DNA from: Granulicella sp. dw_53
GTDB lineage: Bacteria > Acidobacteriota > Terriglobia > Terriglobales > Acidobacteriaceae
Assembly (NCBI RefSeq): GCF_018449545.1
Contig: NZ_JAAVUR010000004.1
Span: forward strand, 310,001 to 374,000
Length of the DNA: 64,000 nt
Direction: 5' to 3'
The translations under genes and the position numbers were made by a program. The first letter of the stretch is position 1. Each line of letters opens with the position of its first letter. The notes below the pieces were generated by a model, which worked only from the letters and a program-made list of their open reading frames with translations, did not search any database and had not been told where the DNA came from. Positions 45,367 to 53,843 of the stretch are shown here, in pieces.

Positions 45367-45687
45367 AAACCTGGCAAATCACAAAACCTGTCAAGCCCCA
45401 GAAGTCCGCATTAACCCCGCAAACACATAAAAACAAGCAGGATAATAAATAAAACAAAGTGGCATGTTAGTTATCGACCACTTGATAAAATAAAAACAGC
45501 AACAAAAAAGAGAACCCCGGCCATCCGGGGTTTCGCTCTTTAACAAAACAAGGCGTAACCCAAGCCACTGCACGTATTTGGCCGCAAGCCATTTATTCAG
45601 AGGAATTTGGAGCAACCCACCGCCGACATCCCACTGAAAAGACTCGCGTTACGCCCAGGCAACGGGGGGCACCCCCCGGGCAACGGG
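45367..45687. other. 321-bp convergent intergenic region
   Basis: Lies between the stop of the MFS gene (+) and the stop of glcF (-). Apart from the hairpin terminator at 45513-45532 it is A-rich and holds nothing recognisable. Confidence 0.6.
45513..45532. terminator. bidirectional hairpin terminator
   Basis: AACCCCGG and CCGGGGTT form a perfect 8-bp stem around CCAT. On the plus side TTCGCTCTTT follows; on the minus side a TTCTCTTTTTTG tract follows. It can serve both the MFS gene and the glc operon. Confidence 0.75.
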
Positions 45688-47061
45688 CTACGCATCATGC
45701 GCCACGAAGAGATCCTTCTTCCCGCTAAGAAGCGTCCCCACCGAAACCTCGCGGATCGAGGCATCCAGCAACTCGACCATGTGGAACGCAGGCAGCGTCC
45801 TCTCCCCCCTGCGCCGCAGACCACTCATCAGTTGCAGCAGACATCCCGGATTCGCGGAGACAACCGCCTCAGCCCCGGTCGCCAGCAGGTTCCCGACCTT
45901 CCGGTCGCCAAGCTGCTGTGCAGGCTCCGGCTGCAGCAGGTTATAGACGCCAGCAGAACCGCAGCAAAGACTCGGCTCCGCAATCTCCGCCACCTGCAGC
46001 CCGGGAATCCCGGCAAGCAAGTCCCGCGGCTGCTGATAAATCGCCTGCGCATGCCGCAGATGACACGCATCGTGATACGCAATCTTCAACGGAAGCGGAT
46101 GACGCGGAGCGATCGGCGGAAGCTCACACAGGATCTCCGTAATGTCCTTGCACTTCGCGGAGAACGCCCTCGCCCGCTCCGCCCACTGCGGATCGTCGCG
46201 CAGCAGATGGCCATACTCCTTCATCGTCGAGCCGCAACCGGCCGCGTTGATCACCACTGTCTCAACGTTCTCCCGCTCGAAGATCTCGATAATCCTTCGA
46301 GCCATCGCGGCAGCCTGCTCCTCCAGCCCGCTATGCACCATCAGCGCTCCGCAGCAAGGCTGGTCCTGCGGAGTGATCACCTCGCAGCCCTCCGCCGCGA
46401 GCACACGCGCAGTCGCCGCATTCACATGCGAAAAAAACACCTGCTGCACACATCCCGTCAGCATCCCAACGCGCCGCCGAACCGCACCAACCGGAACAGC
46501 GCGCCCCGGCATCTTCCACGCAAACCGCGCTGGAACCGTAGGAAGCAAGGCCTCCATCGCCGCAAATCGCTTCGGAACAAGCTTCAGCAGCCCCGACCCG
46601 CGAACCAGAACCTGCAATCCCGACCTCTGATAGAGGAACAGCGGAGCAGCCATCATCCGCAGTCGCGCCGGATACGGAAACGTCGCAAACAGCATCCGCC
46701 GGAACAGAGAGTCCTCGGTCGAGCGCGGAATATTACGCTCCACCTGCGCCCGCGTATCTTCGATCAGTTTGCTGTACTGAACGCCCGAAGGACACGCTGT
46801 CATACACGCCATGCAGCCCAGGCAGTTGTCCATATGCAGGCGAAAGTTCTGGTCGAGAGGAGCCTTCCCCTCGCTCGCCTTCTGCATCATGTAAATGCGT
46901 CCACGAGGAGAATCCATCTCCTCGCCCCACAGCACGTACGTCGGACACGCAGGCAGGCAGAAGCCGCAGTGCACGCAATCCGCAAGCAGCTCCTTCTCCG
47001 GAGCATGATGCGGATCGAAGCTCGAAGGCAAAGGTGGTTCAATCTGAGTGAGATGAGACAT
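45688..47061 (-). CDS. glcF: glycolate oxidase iron-sulfur subunit GlcF
   Basis: A 457-residue electron-transfer subunit. Two 4Fe-4S ferredoxin motifs are C29-x2-C32-x2-C35-x3-C39-P and C80-x2-C83-x2-C86-x3-C90-P. Two CCG-type cysteine-rich domains follow (LTGCVQQVFF...QPCCGALMVHSG and YHDACHLRHAQ...EPSLCCGSAGVYN). With GlcD and GlcE it oxidises glycolate (or D-lactate) to the 2-oxo acid and passes electrons to the quinone pool. Only 2 bp separate it from glcE. Confidence 0.94.
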   Translation of the reverse strand: MSHLTQIEPPLPSSFDPHHAPEKELLADCVHCGFCLPACPTYVLWGEEMDSPRGRIYMMQKASEGKAPLDQNFRLHMDNCLGCMACMTACPSGVQYSKLIEDTRAQVERNIPRSTEDSLFRRMLFATFPYPARLRMMAAPLFLYQRSGLQVLVRGSGLLKLVPKRFAAMEALLPTVPARFAWKMPGRAVPVGAVRRRVGMLTGCVQQVFFSHVNAATARVLAAEGCEVITPQDQPCCGALMVHSGLEEQAAAMARRIIEIFERENVETVVINAAGCGSTMKEYGHLLRDDPQWAERARAFSAKCKDITEILCELPPIAPRHPLPLKIAYHDACHLRHAQAIYQQPRDLLAGIPGLQVAEIAEPSLCCGSAGVYNLLQPEPAQQLGDRKVGNLLATGAEAVVSANPGCLLQLMSGLRRRGERTLPAFHMVELLDASIREVSVGTLLSGKKDLFVAHDA

Positions 47062-47063
47062 AG

Positions 47064-48275
47064 TTATATTCCACCGACAAAACGGCCTGGATTGAGAATT
47101 CCATTGGGATCGAACCGCCGTTTGATCTCACGCGAAAGCGCAGAGACACCTTCAGCACTCCAAGGCGAAGCCGAAGCATCCAGTCCGCGCAGCACAGTAA
47201 CGGACCCATCGCCGGCAGCAGTCACAGAAGCACGCAGAGCCACCAGAGCCTTCGCCGCAACGCCATCAGGAAACCGCGCGTACATGATCCCAGTCGCCTG
47301 CGTCACTGCAGAGCCACCCAAACGCACCACCTCCGAGGAGACGGAGGCAACAGCAGAAGGCAACATCGTAGCCTTCACAATCAAGCCACCAGCAGGAGCA
47401 AAGAGCTCCTCCCGAGCGCCAAACGGCTGGTCCTGTGAAACGAGAGAAGTCGCAACAACGCTCTCAGCGAGCCGATCGAGCGCCGCGACCTGCAGCGTAA
47501 GAACCTCAGGAAGCGTAGCAAGCTCGACGTCGAGCGCATAGCCTGCGGAACTGGCTCGAAGCTGGATCGCCTGGATACTAAGCTGCGAGTCGAGAACCTT
47601 CAGCATCAGCTCGCCAAGCGGCTCCGCAGCCTCTGACGAGAGAGACCACGAACGCGTCTGAGCCGGAATCGGATGCAGCCGGAAAGTAACCTCCGTGATG
47701 ACGCCCAACGTGCCGAACGCTCCCGTCATCAGCTTGTGCAGATCGTAACCCGCGACGTTCTTCACCACCTTGCCTCCGGACTTCGCGACCGTCCCATCGG
47801 CCAGCACCAGAGTCATGCCGATGATGAGGTCTCGCAAGCTGCCATACCTCAGCCGCAGCGCACCAGAGTCATTCGTGGCGATAATGCCTCCCACGGTCGC
47901 CGTCTCCGGCCACAACGGATCGAGCGCGACCCACTGTCCATGCGCCGCCAGCGTCCGCTGCATCGCAGCCCACGGCGTCCCCACGGCGACAGTCGCCGTA
48001 AGATCCTGCCAGCTATGCCCGCGCATCCCTGTCAGTCGCGCGGTCTCAAGCAAAATATTCGCTTGGACAGGATTGCCCCAGCCACGCTTGGTTCCAGCGC
48101 CGACGATCTCAATCGCCAGCTCTCTCTCGTTGGCATAACTCGTAATCGCCGCAACTTCTTCTGTGCTCTGCGGCGACACGACAATCTTCCCGTCGCGCTC
48201 GACCATCGAGGCAACGTTCAGCGACGCACCAAGCGAGGCACGAAGATCGTCGAAGCTGCTCAGCGCGGCCGTCAC
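47064..48275 (-). CDS. glcE: glycolate oxidase FAD-binding subunit GlcE
   Basis: A 403-residue FAD-linked oxidase. VVSPQSTEEVAAITSYANERELAIEIVGAGTKRGWGNP is the PCMH-type FAD-binding segment; VGTPWAAMQRTLAAHGQWVALDPLWPETATVGGIIATNDSGALRLRYGSLRDLIIG and VVKNVAGYDLHKLMTGAFGTLGVITEVTFRLHP match GlcE. Shorter than GlcD, as usual. Abuts glcD with no gap and glcF with 2 bp. Forms the GlcDEF complex. Confidence 0.94.
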   Translation of the reverse strand: MTAALSSFDDLRASLGASLNVASMVERDGKIVVSPQSTEEVAAITSYANERELAIEIVGAGTKRGWGNPVQANILLETARLTGMRGHSWQDLTATVAVGTPWAAMQRTLAAHGQWVALDPLWPETATVGGIIATNDSGALRLRYGSLRDLIIGMTLVLADGTVAKSGGKVVKNVAGYDLHKLMTGAFGTLGVITEVTFRLHPIPAQTRSWSLSSEAAEPLGELMLKVLDSQLSIQAIQLRASSAGYALDVELATLPEVLTLQVAALDRLAESVVATSLVSQDQPFGAREELFAPAGGLIVKATMLPSAVASVSSEVVRLGGSAVTQATGIMYARFPDGVAAKALVALRASVTAAGDGSVTVLRGLDASASPWSAEGVSALSREIKRRFDPNGILNPGRFVGGI

Positions 48276-49745
48276 TTAGAAGAACTCTGCAACGCCCGCT
48301 GTCTCCAGCGGATGAGGAATGTAAGGTCCGCTCTTCTCGCCACAAAGACGCGTGCGCGGAAAGAGCTTATCGGGATTCGCGATGTTGTGCGGATCGAAGG
48401 CATGTCGAACCAACTGCATGGTATCGAGATCAGGTTCACTGAACATATATCCCATCGCCTGCTGCTTCTCCTTGCCGACGCCATGTTCGCCCGTGATGGA
48501 TCCTCCATGATCGACGCACAGATGCAGAATGCGATACGACAAATCGAGGGCAATCTCCTCCTGTCCCGGAATCGCCTGGTCATACAGCACCATGGGATGA
48601 AGGTTGCCATCGCCAGCATGGAAGACATTCGCCACGCGCAGCTGAACCTCAGTAGCCATGCGGCTGATCGCCTCCAGCACCACTGGCAGAGCAGTCCGTG
48701 GAATCACGCCATCCTGAACGATATAGTTCGGCGAGATGCGTCCCATCGCCGCGAAGGCCGCCTTACGCCCCTTCCAGATCAGTCCTCTCTCCTGCGCCGT
48801 CTGCGCCAGCCGAACCTCCCAAGCTCCATTCTTCTGGCAGAGCGCGGTCGCCTCCGCCATCTGCGCATTCACCTCAGCCTCAGGACCATCCAGCTCAACC
48901 AACAGCAGAGCCTCGCAGACAGGATAGTTAGGATGAACCGCCGCCTCCGAGGCCTTTGCCGAGAGCCTGTCCATCATCTCCAAGGCAGCAGGCAGCATTC
49001 CCGCAGCGATCACATCGGAGACCGCCTGAGCCGCGGCAGACGTCGAGTCGAACGCTGCCAGCAGCACCTGCACCGTCTCGGGCCGCTTCACGATGCGAAG
49101 CGTAATCTTCGTCGCAACACCCAAGGTTCCCTCCGACCCAACAAAGACTCCAGTCAGGTCGTATCCAGGCGCATCTGGAGCACTGGATCCGAACGTGGCG
49201 AGTTCGCCATTCGGCAGCACAACCTCCAGACTCAGGACGTGAGTCGTAGTAAAGCCGTACTTCAGACAGTGCGCTCCGCCGGCGTTCTCCGCCACGTTGC
49301 CGCCAATGGTGCACACAGTCTGCGAGGACGGATCGGGCGCATAGAAGTACCCATAAGCAGCCACGGCGTCCGTCACATGCGTGTTGATCACTCCCGGCTC
49401 AACAATGAGCCTCTGATTCGGGATATCGATCTCGAGGATGCGATTCATGCGAGCGAAGCTGATGACCACTCCACCTTCCGCCGGTAATGCTCCCCCGCTG
49501 AGGCCAGTGCCTGCTCCGCGTGCGACAAAAGGAATTCGAAATTGGTCGCAGATGCGAACGACCGCCTGTACCTGCTCCGTGCTGCGAGGCAGGACGACCG
49601 CGCCGGGAAGGGCGCGCATGTTGGTCAGTCCATCGCACTCGTAGGTCTGGAGCTGGTTCGTCGCGGTGATCAAACCGCTCGGCAACGTAGCGCCTTCCAC
49701 ATCCACGGCAGCGCGTAAAGCATCCAAAATGGCCGAATTCAGCAT
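48276..49745 (-). CDS. glcD: glycolate oxidase subunit GlcD
   Basis: A 489-residue flavoprotein. The FAD-binding VVLPRSTEQVQAVVRICDQFRIPFVARGAGTGLSGGALPAEGGVVISFARMN and TVCTIGGNVAENAGGAHCLKYGFTTTHVLSLEVVLPNG are standard GlcD blocks. The C-terminal FAD-oxidase domain has NVFHAGDGNLHPMVLYD and SITGEHGVGKEKQQAMGYMF. This is the catalytic subunit for glycolate or D-lactate; the two substrates cannot be told apart by eye. First of the glcDEF set, 57 bp downstream of the permease gene. Confidence 0.95.
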   Translation of the reverse strand: MLNSAILDALRAAVDVEGATLPSGLITATNQLQTYECDGLTNMRALPGAVVLPRSTEQVQAVVRICDQFRIPFVARGAGTGLSGGALPAEGGVVISFARMNRILEIDIPNQRLIVEPGVINTHVTDAVAAYGYFYAPDPSSQTVCTIGGNVAENAGGAHCLKYGFTTTHVLSLEVVLPNGELATFGSSAPDAPGYDLTGVFVGSEGTLGVATKITLRIVKRPETVQVLLAAFDSTSAAAQAVSDVIAAGMLPAALEMMDRLSAKASEAAVHPNYPVCEALLLVELDGPEAEVNAQMAEATALCQKNGAWEVRLAQTAQERGLIWKGRKAAFAAMGRISPNYIVQDGVIPRTALPVVLEAISRMATEVQLRVANVFHAGDGNLHPMVLYDQAIPGQEEIALDLSYRILHLCVDHGGSITGEHGVGKEKQQAMGYMFSEPDLDTMQLVRHAFDPHNIANPDKLFPRTRLCGEKSGPYIPHPLETAGVAEFF

Positions 49746-49802
49746 AGGAAATCATAGTACGTCAAAAAGATACCCGCCAATCGGGCGGAAACAGTGGGTC
49801 GG

Positions 49803-51476
49803 CTAGCGCACATGGAAGACGTAGGCATACAACATCACCTCTACTCCGACGGCGACCGCCAGGAAGATGCTGTGCCGCAGGGTGAAGCGGAAGAGCTTCG
49901 ACTGCTCCGCAACCGACATATTCGTAGCAGCAGCTGCTACCGCAATCGTCTGCAGACTGATCATCTTTCCCATCACTCCTCCGACCGAGTTCGCACCAGC
50001 GATCAACACCGGATCGAAGCCAAGGCGCGTCGCACTAACCACCTGCAGATTGCCGAAGAGCGCATTGGACGAGGTGTCCGACCCCGTAAGAAAGACTCCC
50101 AGCCAACCCATAATCGGGCTGAAGAAGGGAAAGACCACGCCGCTGGCCGAAAATGCAAGACCCAGCGTCCCCGTGGCTCCGCTGTAGTTCATCACGAACG
50201 CCATCGCCAGCATGGAGGCCACCGTAATCGTAGGCCGAATCAGCTTTCGAGCCACAGCCAGGATGATGGCGCCTAGTTCCCTGGGCCGCATGCCGCAGCA
50301 GATCGCGGACAACAACGACGCGAACATACAGGAGGTACCAGACGCCGACAGCCAGTTGAAGTTGAACATAGCTACATACTTCGTCGGAGCCTGGACGACC
50401 GGAGGCATACGTACGATCTCATCGTGGAGAGCCGGCCATGCGAACGAAATTGAAGCTTTATTCAAGATCGTCAGGAATGGCTGATACCCCCATGCTAGGA
50501 CGAGCACAACCAGGAAGGCGTAAGGCATCCAGGCGGCCCAGATCTGACGCGCCGTGTAGTGCGGGCCGGTGCTGCCTGGCTCTCTCTCGTAGGGCAGAAT
50601 GTCCGTCGCGGCCATGACATCCTCTTCCGAGGTGCGAACATGCTGCTCCAGATTGCTGGGCTGCCAGAAGCGCAGCAGAATCACCAGCGCGCTCATCGCG
50701 GCGATGGAGCTCAAGATATCCGTCAACTGCGGACCGATGAAGTTCGAAACGCAGAACTGAACGGTCGCAAAGACAGCTCCGCAAGCCAAGACCGCAGGCC
50801 ACACCTCGATCATGGCCGGGAACCCGCTCGTCACCAGGATCAGGTAAGCCGGCAGAAAAAAGGAGATGGGAGCGCTCAGGCGTCCCACCATGCCGCTTAA
50901 TCTCTCCAGCGATAGCCCGGTGATACCGGCCAGCGTGATCACCGGAATGCCGATCGACCCGAACGCCACCGGCGCAGTATTGGCCAGCAGGCAGATCGAC
51001 GAGGCATACAGCGAGGAGAAGCCCAAGCCCACCATCATTGCGGCCGCTACAGCCACCGGCGTCCCAAATCCCGCACAGCCCTCGATGAAGGCCCCGAACG
51101 CGAACGCAATCAACAGCGCCTGCATTCGCTTGTCGGAGGTGATGGAGCCGATCGAGTCTTTAATTACCTCGAACTTCGCCGTGCGCACAGTAATCTCGTA
51201 CAGCACCAGGGCCCAGAATACGATCCACGAGATCGGAAAGACGCCAAAGGACGCTCCATACGCTACGGCGCTGAAGGTATGGCGTACGGACATCCCATAC
51301 GCAAGCATCACCAGCAGCATGGTCGCGCCCAGCCCGGAAAGAGCCGCGACCCACGACGGTTTGCGCTTCACCGCCAGTAGATACAGGAGAAGCAGCGTCG
51401 GAATCATCGCCAGGAAAGCAGAGACGCCAAGTCCCTGACCGAAGAGGTAATAAGGTTGAGGCCAAACCACCGTCAT
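49803..51476 (-). CDS. lactate/glycolate permease (LctP/GlcA family)
   Basis: A 557-residue inner-membrane permease of the L-lactate permease family, with about 13-14 helices. FGAFIEGCAGFGTPVAVAAAMMVGLGF, GATGTLGLAFSASGVVFPFFSPIMGWLGVFLTGSDTSSNALFGNLQ and GVMGKMISLQTIAVAAAATNM are the conserved segments. ATG 51476 has GAGGA 8 bases ahead; upstream in-frame codons lack membrane character and a start signal. It imports the substrate for GlcDEF, and the shared direction supports one operon. The family carries lactate and glycolate, so the name is left open. Confidence 0.92.
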   Translation of the reverse strand: MTVVWPQPYYLFGQGLGVSAFLAMIPTLLLLYLLAVKRKPSWVAALSGLGATMLLVMLAYGMSVRHTFSAVAYGASFGVFPISWIVFWALVLYEITVRTAKFEVIKDSIGSITSDKRMQALLIAFAFGAFIEGCAGFGTPVAVAAAMMVGLGFSSLYASSICLLANTAPVAFGSIGIPVITLAGITGLSLERLSGMVGRLSAPISFFLPAYLILVTSGFPAMIEVWPAVLACGAVFATVQFCVSNFIGPQLTDILSSIAAMSALVILLRFWQPSNLEQHVRTSEEDVMAATDILPYEREPGSTGPHYTARQIWAAWMPYAFLVVLVLAWGYQPFLTILNKASISFAWPALHDEIVRMPPVVQAPTKYVAMFNFNWLSASGTSCMFASLLSAICCGMRPRELGAIILAVARKLIRPTITVASMLAMAFVMNYSGATGTLGLAFSASGVVFPFFSPIMGWLGVFLTGSDTSSNALFGNLQVVSATRLGFDPVLIAGANSVGGVMGKMISLQTIAVAAAATNMSVAEQSKLFRFTLRHSIFLAVAVGVEVMLYAYVFHVR

Positions 51477-51805
51477 GAAGAAGTTCCTCATTGAAGCCTG
51501 GAAGAATCGTTCAGAGTGCTCTTGAGATAAAGGACAAAAGGGACGAAGGAGGTATAGCCAAGCTCGTGAAAAAAGGGCCAGGTCGAAAACCGAACAACCG
51601 TTATTCCTGTTTAAGGACTCCGCTGGCCAGTATAGCGACAGCTTACAGATTTGAATGCAACGACATCGGAAGGAGACTTTCACCACGATCCTTCCCGCCG
51701 ACACCTACCCCTTACCAGATATCCACAAATCTATGTACAATTTCGGCAGGCAAAGGCAGGGACCGCCCCAGCCCATAGACTCAAACCCAACACAGGAGAT
51801 CACCC
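51477..51805. promoter_or_regulatory. divergent control region between the permease/glc and pqq operons
   Basis: No gene. A candidate pqqA promoter is TTACCA (51712-51717), an 18-bp spacer and TACAAT (51736-51741), giving a leader of about 60 bases. The opposite promoter for the permease was not identified. The sharing of one control region by a PQQ operon and a 2-hydroxyacid operon is noted but may be chance. Confidence 0.4.
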
Positions 51806-51892
51806 TTGAAGACGAAGACCTGGACCCGCCCGGATTTCCAAGAAGTTAACCTCGGATGCGAGATCAACTGCTACGCACCTGCAGAACTCTAA
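51806..51892 (+). CDS. pqqA: PQQ precursor peptide PqqA
   Basis: A 28-residue peptide starting with TTG: MKTKTWTRPDFQEVNLGCEI followed by NCYAPAEL. The conserved Glu19-x3-Tyr23 pair is the substrate that PqqE crosslinks to build pyrroloquinoline quinone. AGGAG at 51794-51798 lies 7 bases before the TTG. The Trp-x3-Phe-x-Glu-Val pattern and position 3 bp before pqqB confirm the identity. Too short to be found by ordinary gene length limits. Confidence 0.96.
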   Translation: MKTKTWTRPDFQEVNLGCEINCYAPAEL

Positions 51893-51895
51893 TCG

Positions 51896-52813
51896 GTGTT
51901 TGATTTAAAAATGCTGGGGACTGCCGCCGGTGGTGGCATTCCCCAGTGGAATTGCTCCTGTAATCTCTGCGACCTTTGCAGAAAGCATCCACAGATCGTC
52001 CAACCCCGCCTTCAGCTTCAAGCCACAGTCTCAACCGATGGTCAGAAGTGGTCTCTCTTGAACGCCTCTCCCGATCTCCGCTTTCAGATCGAGGCGAACC
52101 CAGAGCTGCAGCCATCTGCCGTTCACGGCAGACGAAACACTCCCATCCAATCCATCGTCTTGACCAGCGCGGACCTGGATCAAGTGCTAGGCCTGCTTCT
52201 CCTCAGGGAGTTCCAGCCCCTCACCGTCTACGCAACGGCATTGGTTCGCAAGACGCTCGAAGCAAACAGCTTCTTCCGAATGCTGCACCGCGTCCCCAAT
52301 CAGCTCACCTGGATCGAGATCGCCCCAGAAGAGAGTTTCGCGCTCGGCAGCCCGGAGATCGTCTGCACACCAATCCCGCTCCCCGGTTCCCTCCCCTTTT
52401 ACGCGCGCGAGTTGGACAACGGAGAGGAGGGACAGGCCAGCCTGGGCCTTCTGCTGGAGGCCGACGGCGTGCGCGTGGCCTATACGCCCTCTGTTCCGGA
52501 GATAACAGATGACCTGCGCTCCCTCTATGCTTCGTGCAATGTAATTCTGGTCGATGGCACCTTTTGGAGCGATGCGGAGCTCAGCCGGACCCACTCCGGC
52601 ACGCCTCTCGCTCGCGCCATAGGGCACGTCCCCCTCAGCGGAGACGACGGCACCATCGCCCTTCTGGCTGACTTAGACTTTCCACGCAAGGTATTCGTCC
52701 ATATGAACAACACCAATCCCGTACTCGATCCACGCAGCCGGGAGTACAAGACAGCAATCGATGCCGGATGGGAAATAGGATATGACGGATGGCAACTGAA
52801 TCAGCGACCATAG
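51896..52813 (+). CDS. pqqB: PQQ biosynthesis protein PqqB
   Basis: A 305-residue metallo-beta-lactamase-fold protein starting with GTG. MLGTAAGGGIPQWNCSCNLC is the PqqB hallmark, with a Cys cluster (C21, C23, C26, C29 region) that binds zinc. SVLLVDGTFWSD-like VILVDGTFWSDAEL and FVHMNNTNPVLD are the other blocks. It is a probable hydroxylase acting on the crosslinked tyrosine. The standard HxHxDH zinc site of hydrolytic members is absent, as normal for PqqB. Overlaps pqqC by 25 bp. Confidence 0.94.
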   Translation: MFDLKMLGTAAGGGIPQWNCSCNLCDLCRKHPQIVQPRLQLQATVSTDGQKWSLLNASPDLRFQIEANPELQPSAVHGRRNTPIQSIVLTSADLDQVLGLLLLREFQPLTVYATALVRKTLEANSFFRMLHRVPNQLTWIEIAPEESFALGSPEIVCTPIPLPGSLPFYARELDNGEEGQASLGLLLEADGVRVAYTPSVPEITDDLRSLYASCNVILVDGTFWSDAELSRTHSGTPLARAIGHVPLSGDDGTIALLADLDFPRKVFVHMNNTNPVLDPRSREYKTAIDAGWEIGYDGWQLNQRP

Positions 52814-53553
52814 CAGGACTAGAGACGGATCTTCTCTCCCGGAAGGAGCTGCGCGACCGGCTCCAGGCAGTAGGGGACAGCCGTTATCATCATCGGCATC
52901 CCTTCCACCTCCGCATGCACCAGGGCGAGCTGACACGCGGCCAGTTGCAGGCTTGGGCGCTCAATCGCTACTACTACCAAAGCCGCATCCCCATCAAGGA
53001 TTCCTTGCTGCTCGCCAAGAGCGATGACCCTGCCTTCCGCCGCGCCTGGCGCAAGCGCATCCTCGATCACGACGGCGATCAGGACGGATACGGCGGCGTG
53101 GAGAAGTGGATTCAACTCGCTGAAGCCAGCGGCCTCTCCCGCGAGCAGGTCATTCCCTGCAACGGCGTCTTGCCGGGAGTCCGTTATGCCGTGGATGCCT
53201 ACCTCGCACTGGTCCGCGACAGCTCTCTCCTCGTCGCAGTAGCTTCTTCGCTCACCGAGCTCTTCTCCCGCGACCTTATCTCACTTCGCATGGATCAGAT
53301 GCGCATCCACTATCCTTACCTGACTCCGGGGCTGGCCTACTTCGTGGGCCGTCTCACCCAGGCGCCGGAGGATGCGACCTTCGCCTTTGACTACGTAGCC
53401 ACCCACGCCACCACCCGCGCCCAACAAGAACAGGTCATCCAGGCGCTGGAGGCGAAGTGCGCCATTCTGTGGGCGCAGCTCGATGCCATCGACTACGCCT
53501 ATGTGGTGCCCGGCAACATACCGCCCGGCGCCTTCGTTCCCAGCTCCGAGTAA
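52789..53553 (+). CDS. pqqC: pyrroloquinoline-quinone synthase PqqC
   Basis: A 254-residue haem-oxygenase-like helical enzyme that performs the final ring closure and oxidation of PQQ. Conserved blocks: RYHHRHPFHLRMHQGELTRGQLQAWALNRYYYQSRIPIKD, ILDHDGDQDGYGGVEKWIQLAEASGL, SLTELFSRDLISLRMDQMRIHYPYL and CAILWAQLDAIDYAY. The HHxHPFH and YYQ residues line the active site. About normal length. Translationally coupled to pqqB by overlap. Confidence 0.95.
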   Translation: MATESATIAGLETDLLSRKELRDRLQAVGDSRYHHRHPFHLRMHQGELTRGQLQAWALNRYYYQSRIPIKDSLLLAKSDDPAFRRAWRKRILDHDGDQDGYGGVEKWIQLAEASGLSREQVIPCNGVLPGVRYAVDAYLALVRDSSLLVAVASSLTELFSRDLISLRMDQMRIHYPYLTPGLAYFVGRLTQAPEDATFAFDYVATHATTRAQQEQVIQALEAKCAILWAQLDAIDYAYVVPGNIPPGAFVPSSE

Positions 53554-53580
53554 AATTTCACCGATCCAGAAAGCTACGAA

Positions 53581-53841
53581 ATGGACATGAACTCAATCCC
53601 AAGGCTCGCTCCCGGCTGTAGGCTTCATCCGACAGAGAGTGTGCTGCTCGTCCCGGAGGGCACGCTGAACCTCACCGGACCGACGCGCGAGATCTTGACT
53701 CGTTTGGACGGCACGCAAACCGTAACCTCCATCGTCACCGAGCTGCTCAAGCAGTATGAAGGCGCGGATGCCGTTGAGGTCCAAGCCGACGTTCTCGGCC
53801 TGCTCGACCGCATGCAGCAACGCGGCGTCATCCGGATCTGA
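53581..53841 (+). CDS. pqqD: PqqA-binding chaperone PqqD
   Basis: An 86-residue RiPP recognition element. PRLAPGCRLHPTE, SVLLVPEGTLNLTGPTREILTRLDGTQTVTSIVTELLKQYEGADAVEVQADVLGLLDRMQQRGVI matches PqqD. It presents the PqqA peptide to the radical SAM enzyme PqqE. Separate gene here, not fused to pqqC; 2 bp from pqqE. Confidence 0.94.
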   Translation: MDMNSIPRLAPGCRLHPTESVLLVPEGTLNLTGPTREILTRLDGTQTVTSIVTELLKQYEGADAVEVQADVLGLLDRMQQRGVIRI

Positions 53842-53843
53842 GC

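Noticed and set aside
45607-47541. 644-codon plus-strand frame opposite glcF
   Set aside because: An Arg/His/Pro-rich composition, the mirror of the well-supported glcF and glcE genes.
47673-49487. 604-codon plus-strand frame opposite glcD/glcE
   Set aside because: Antisense of two clear enzymes and no family signature.
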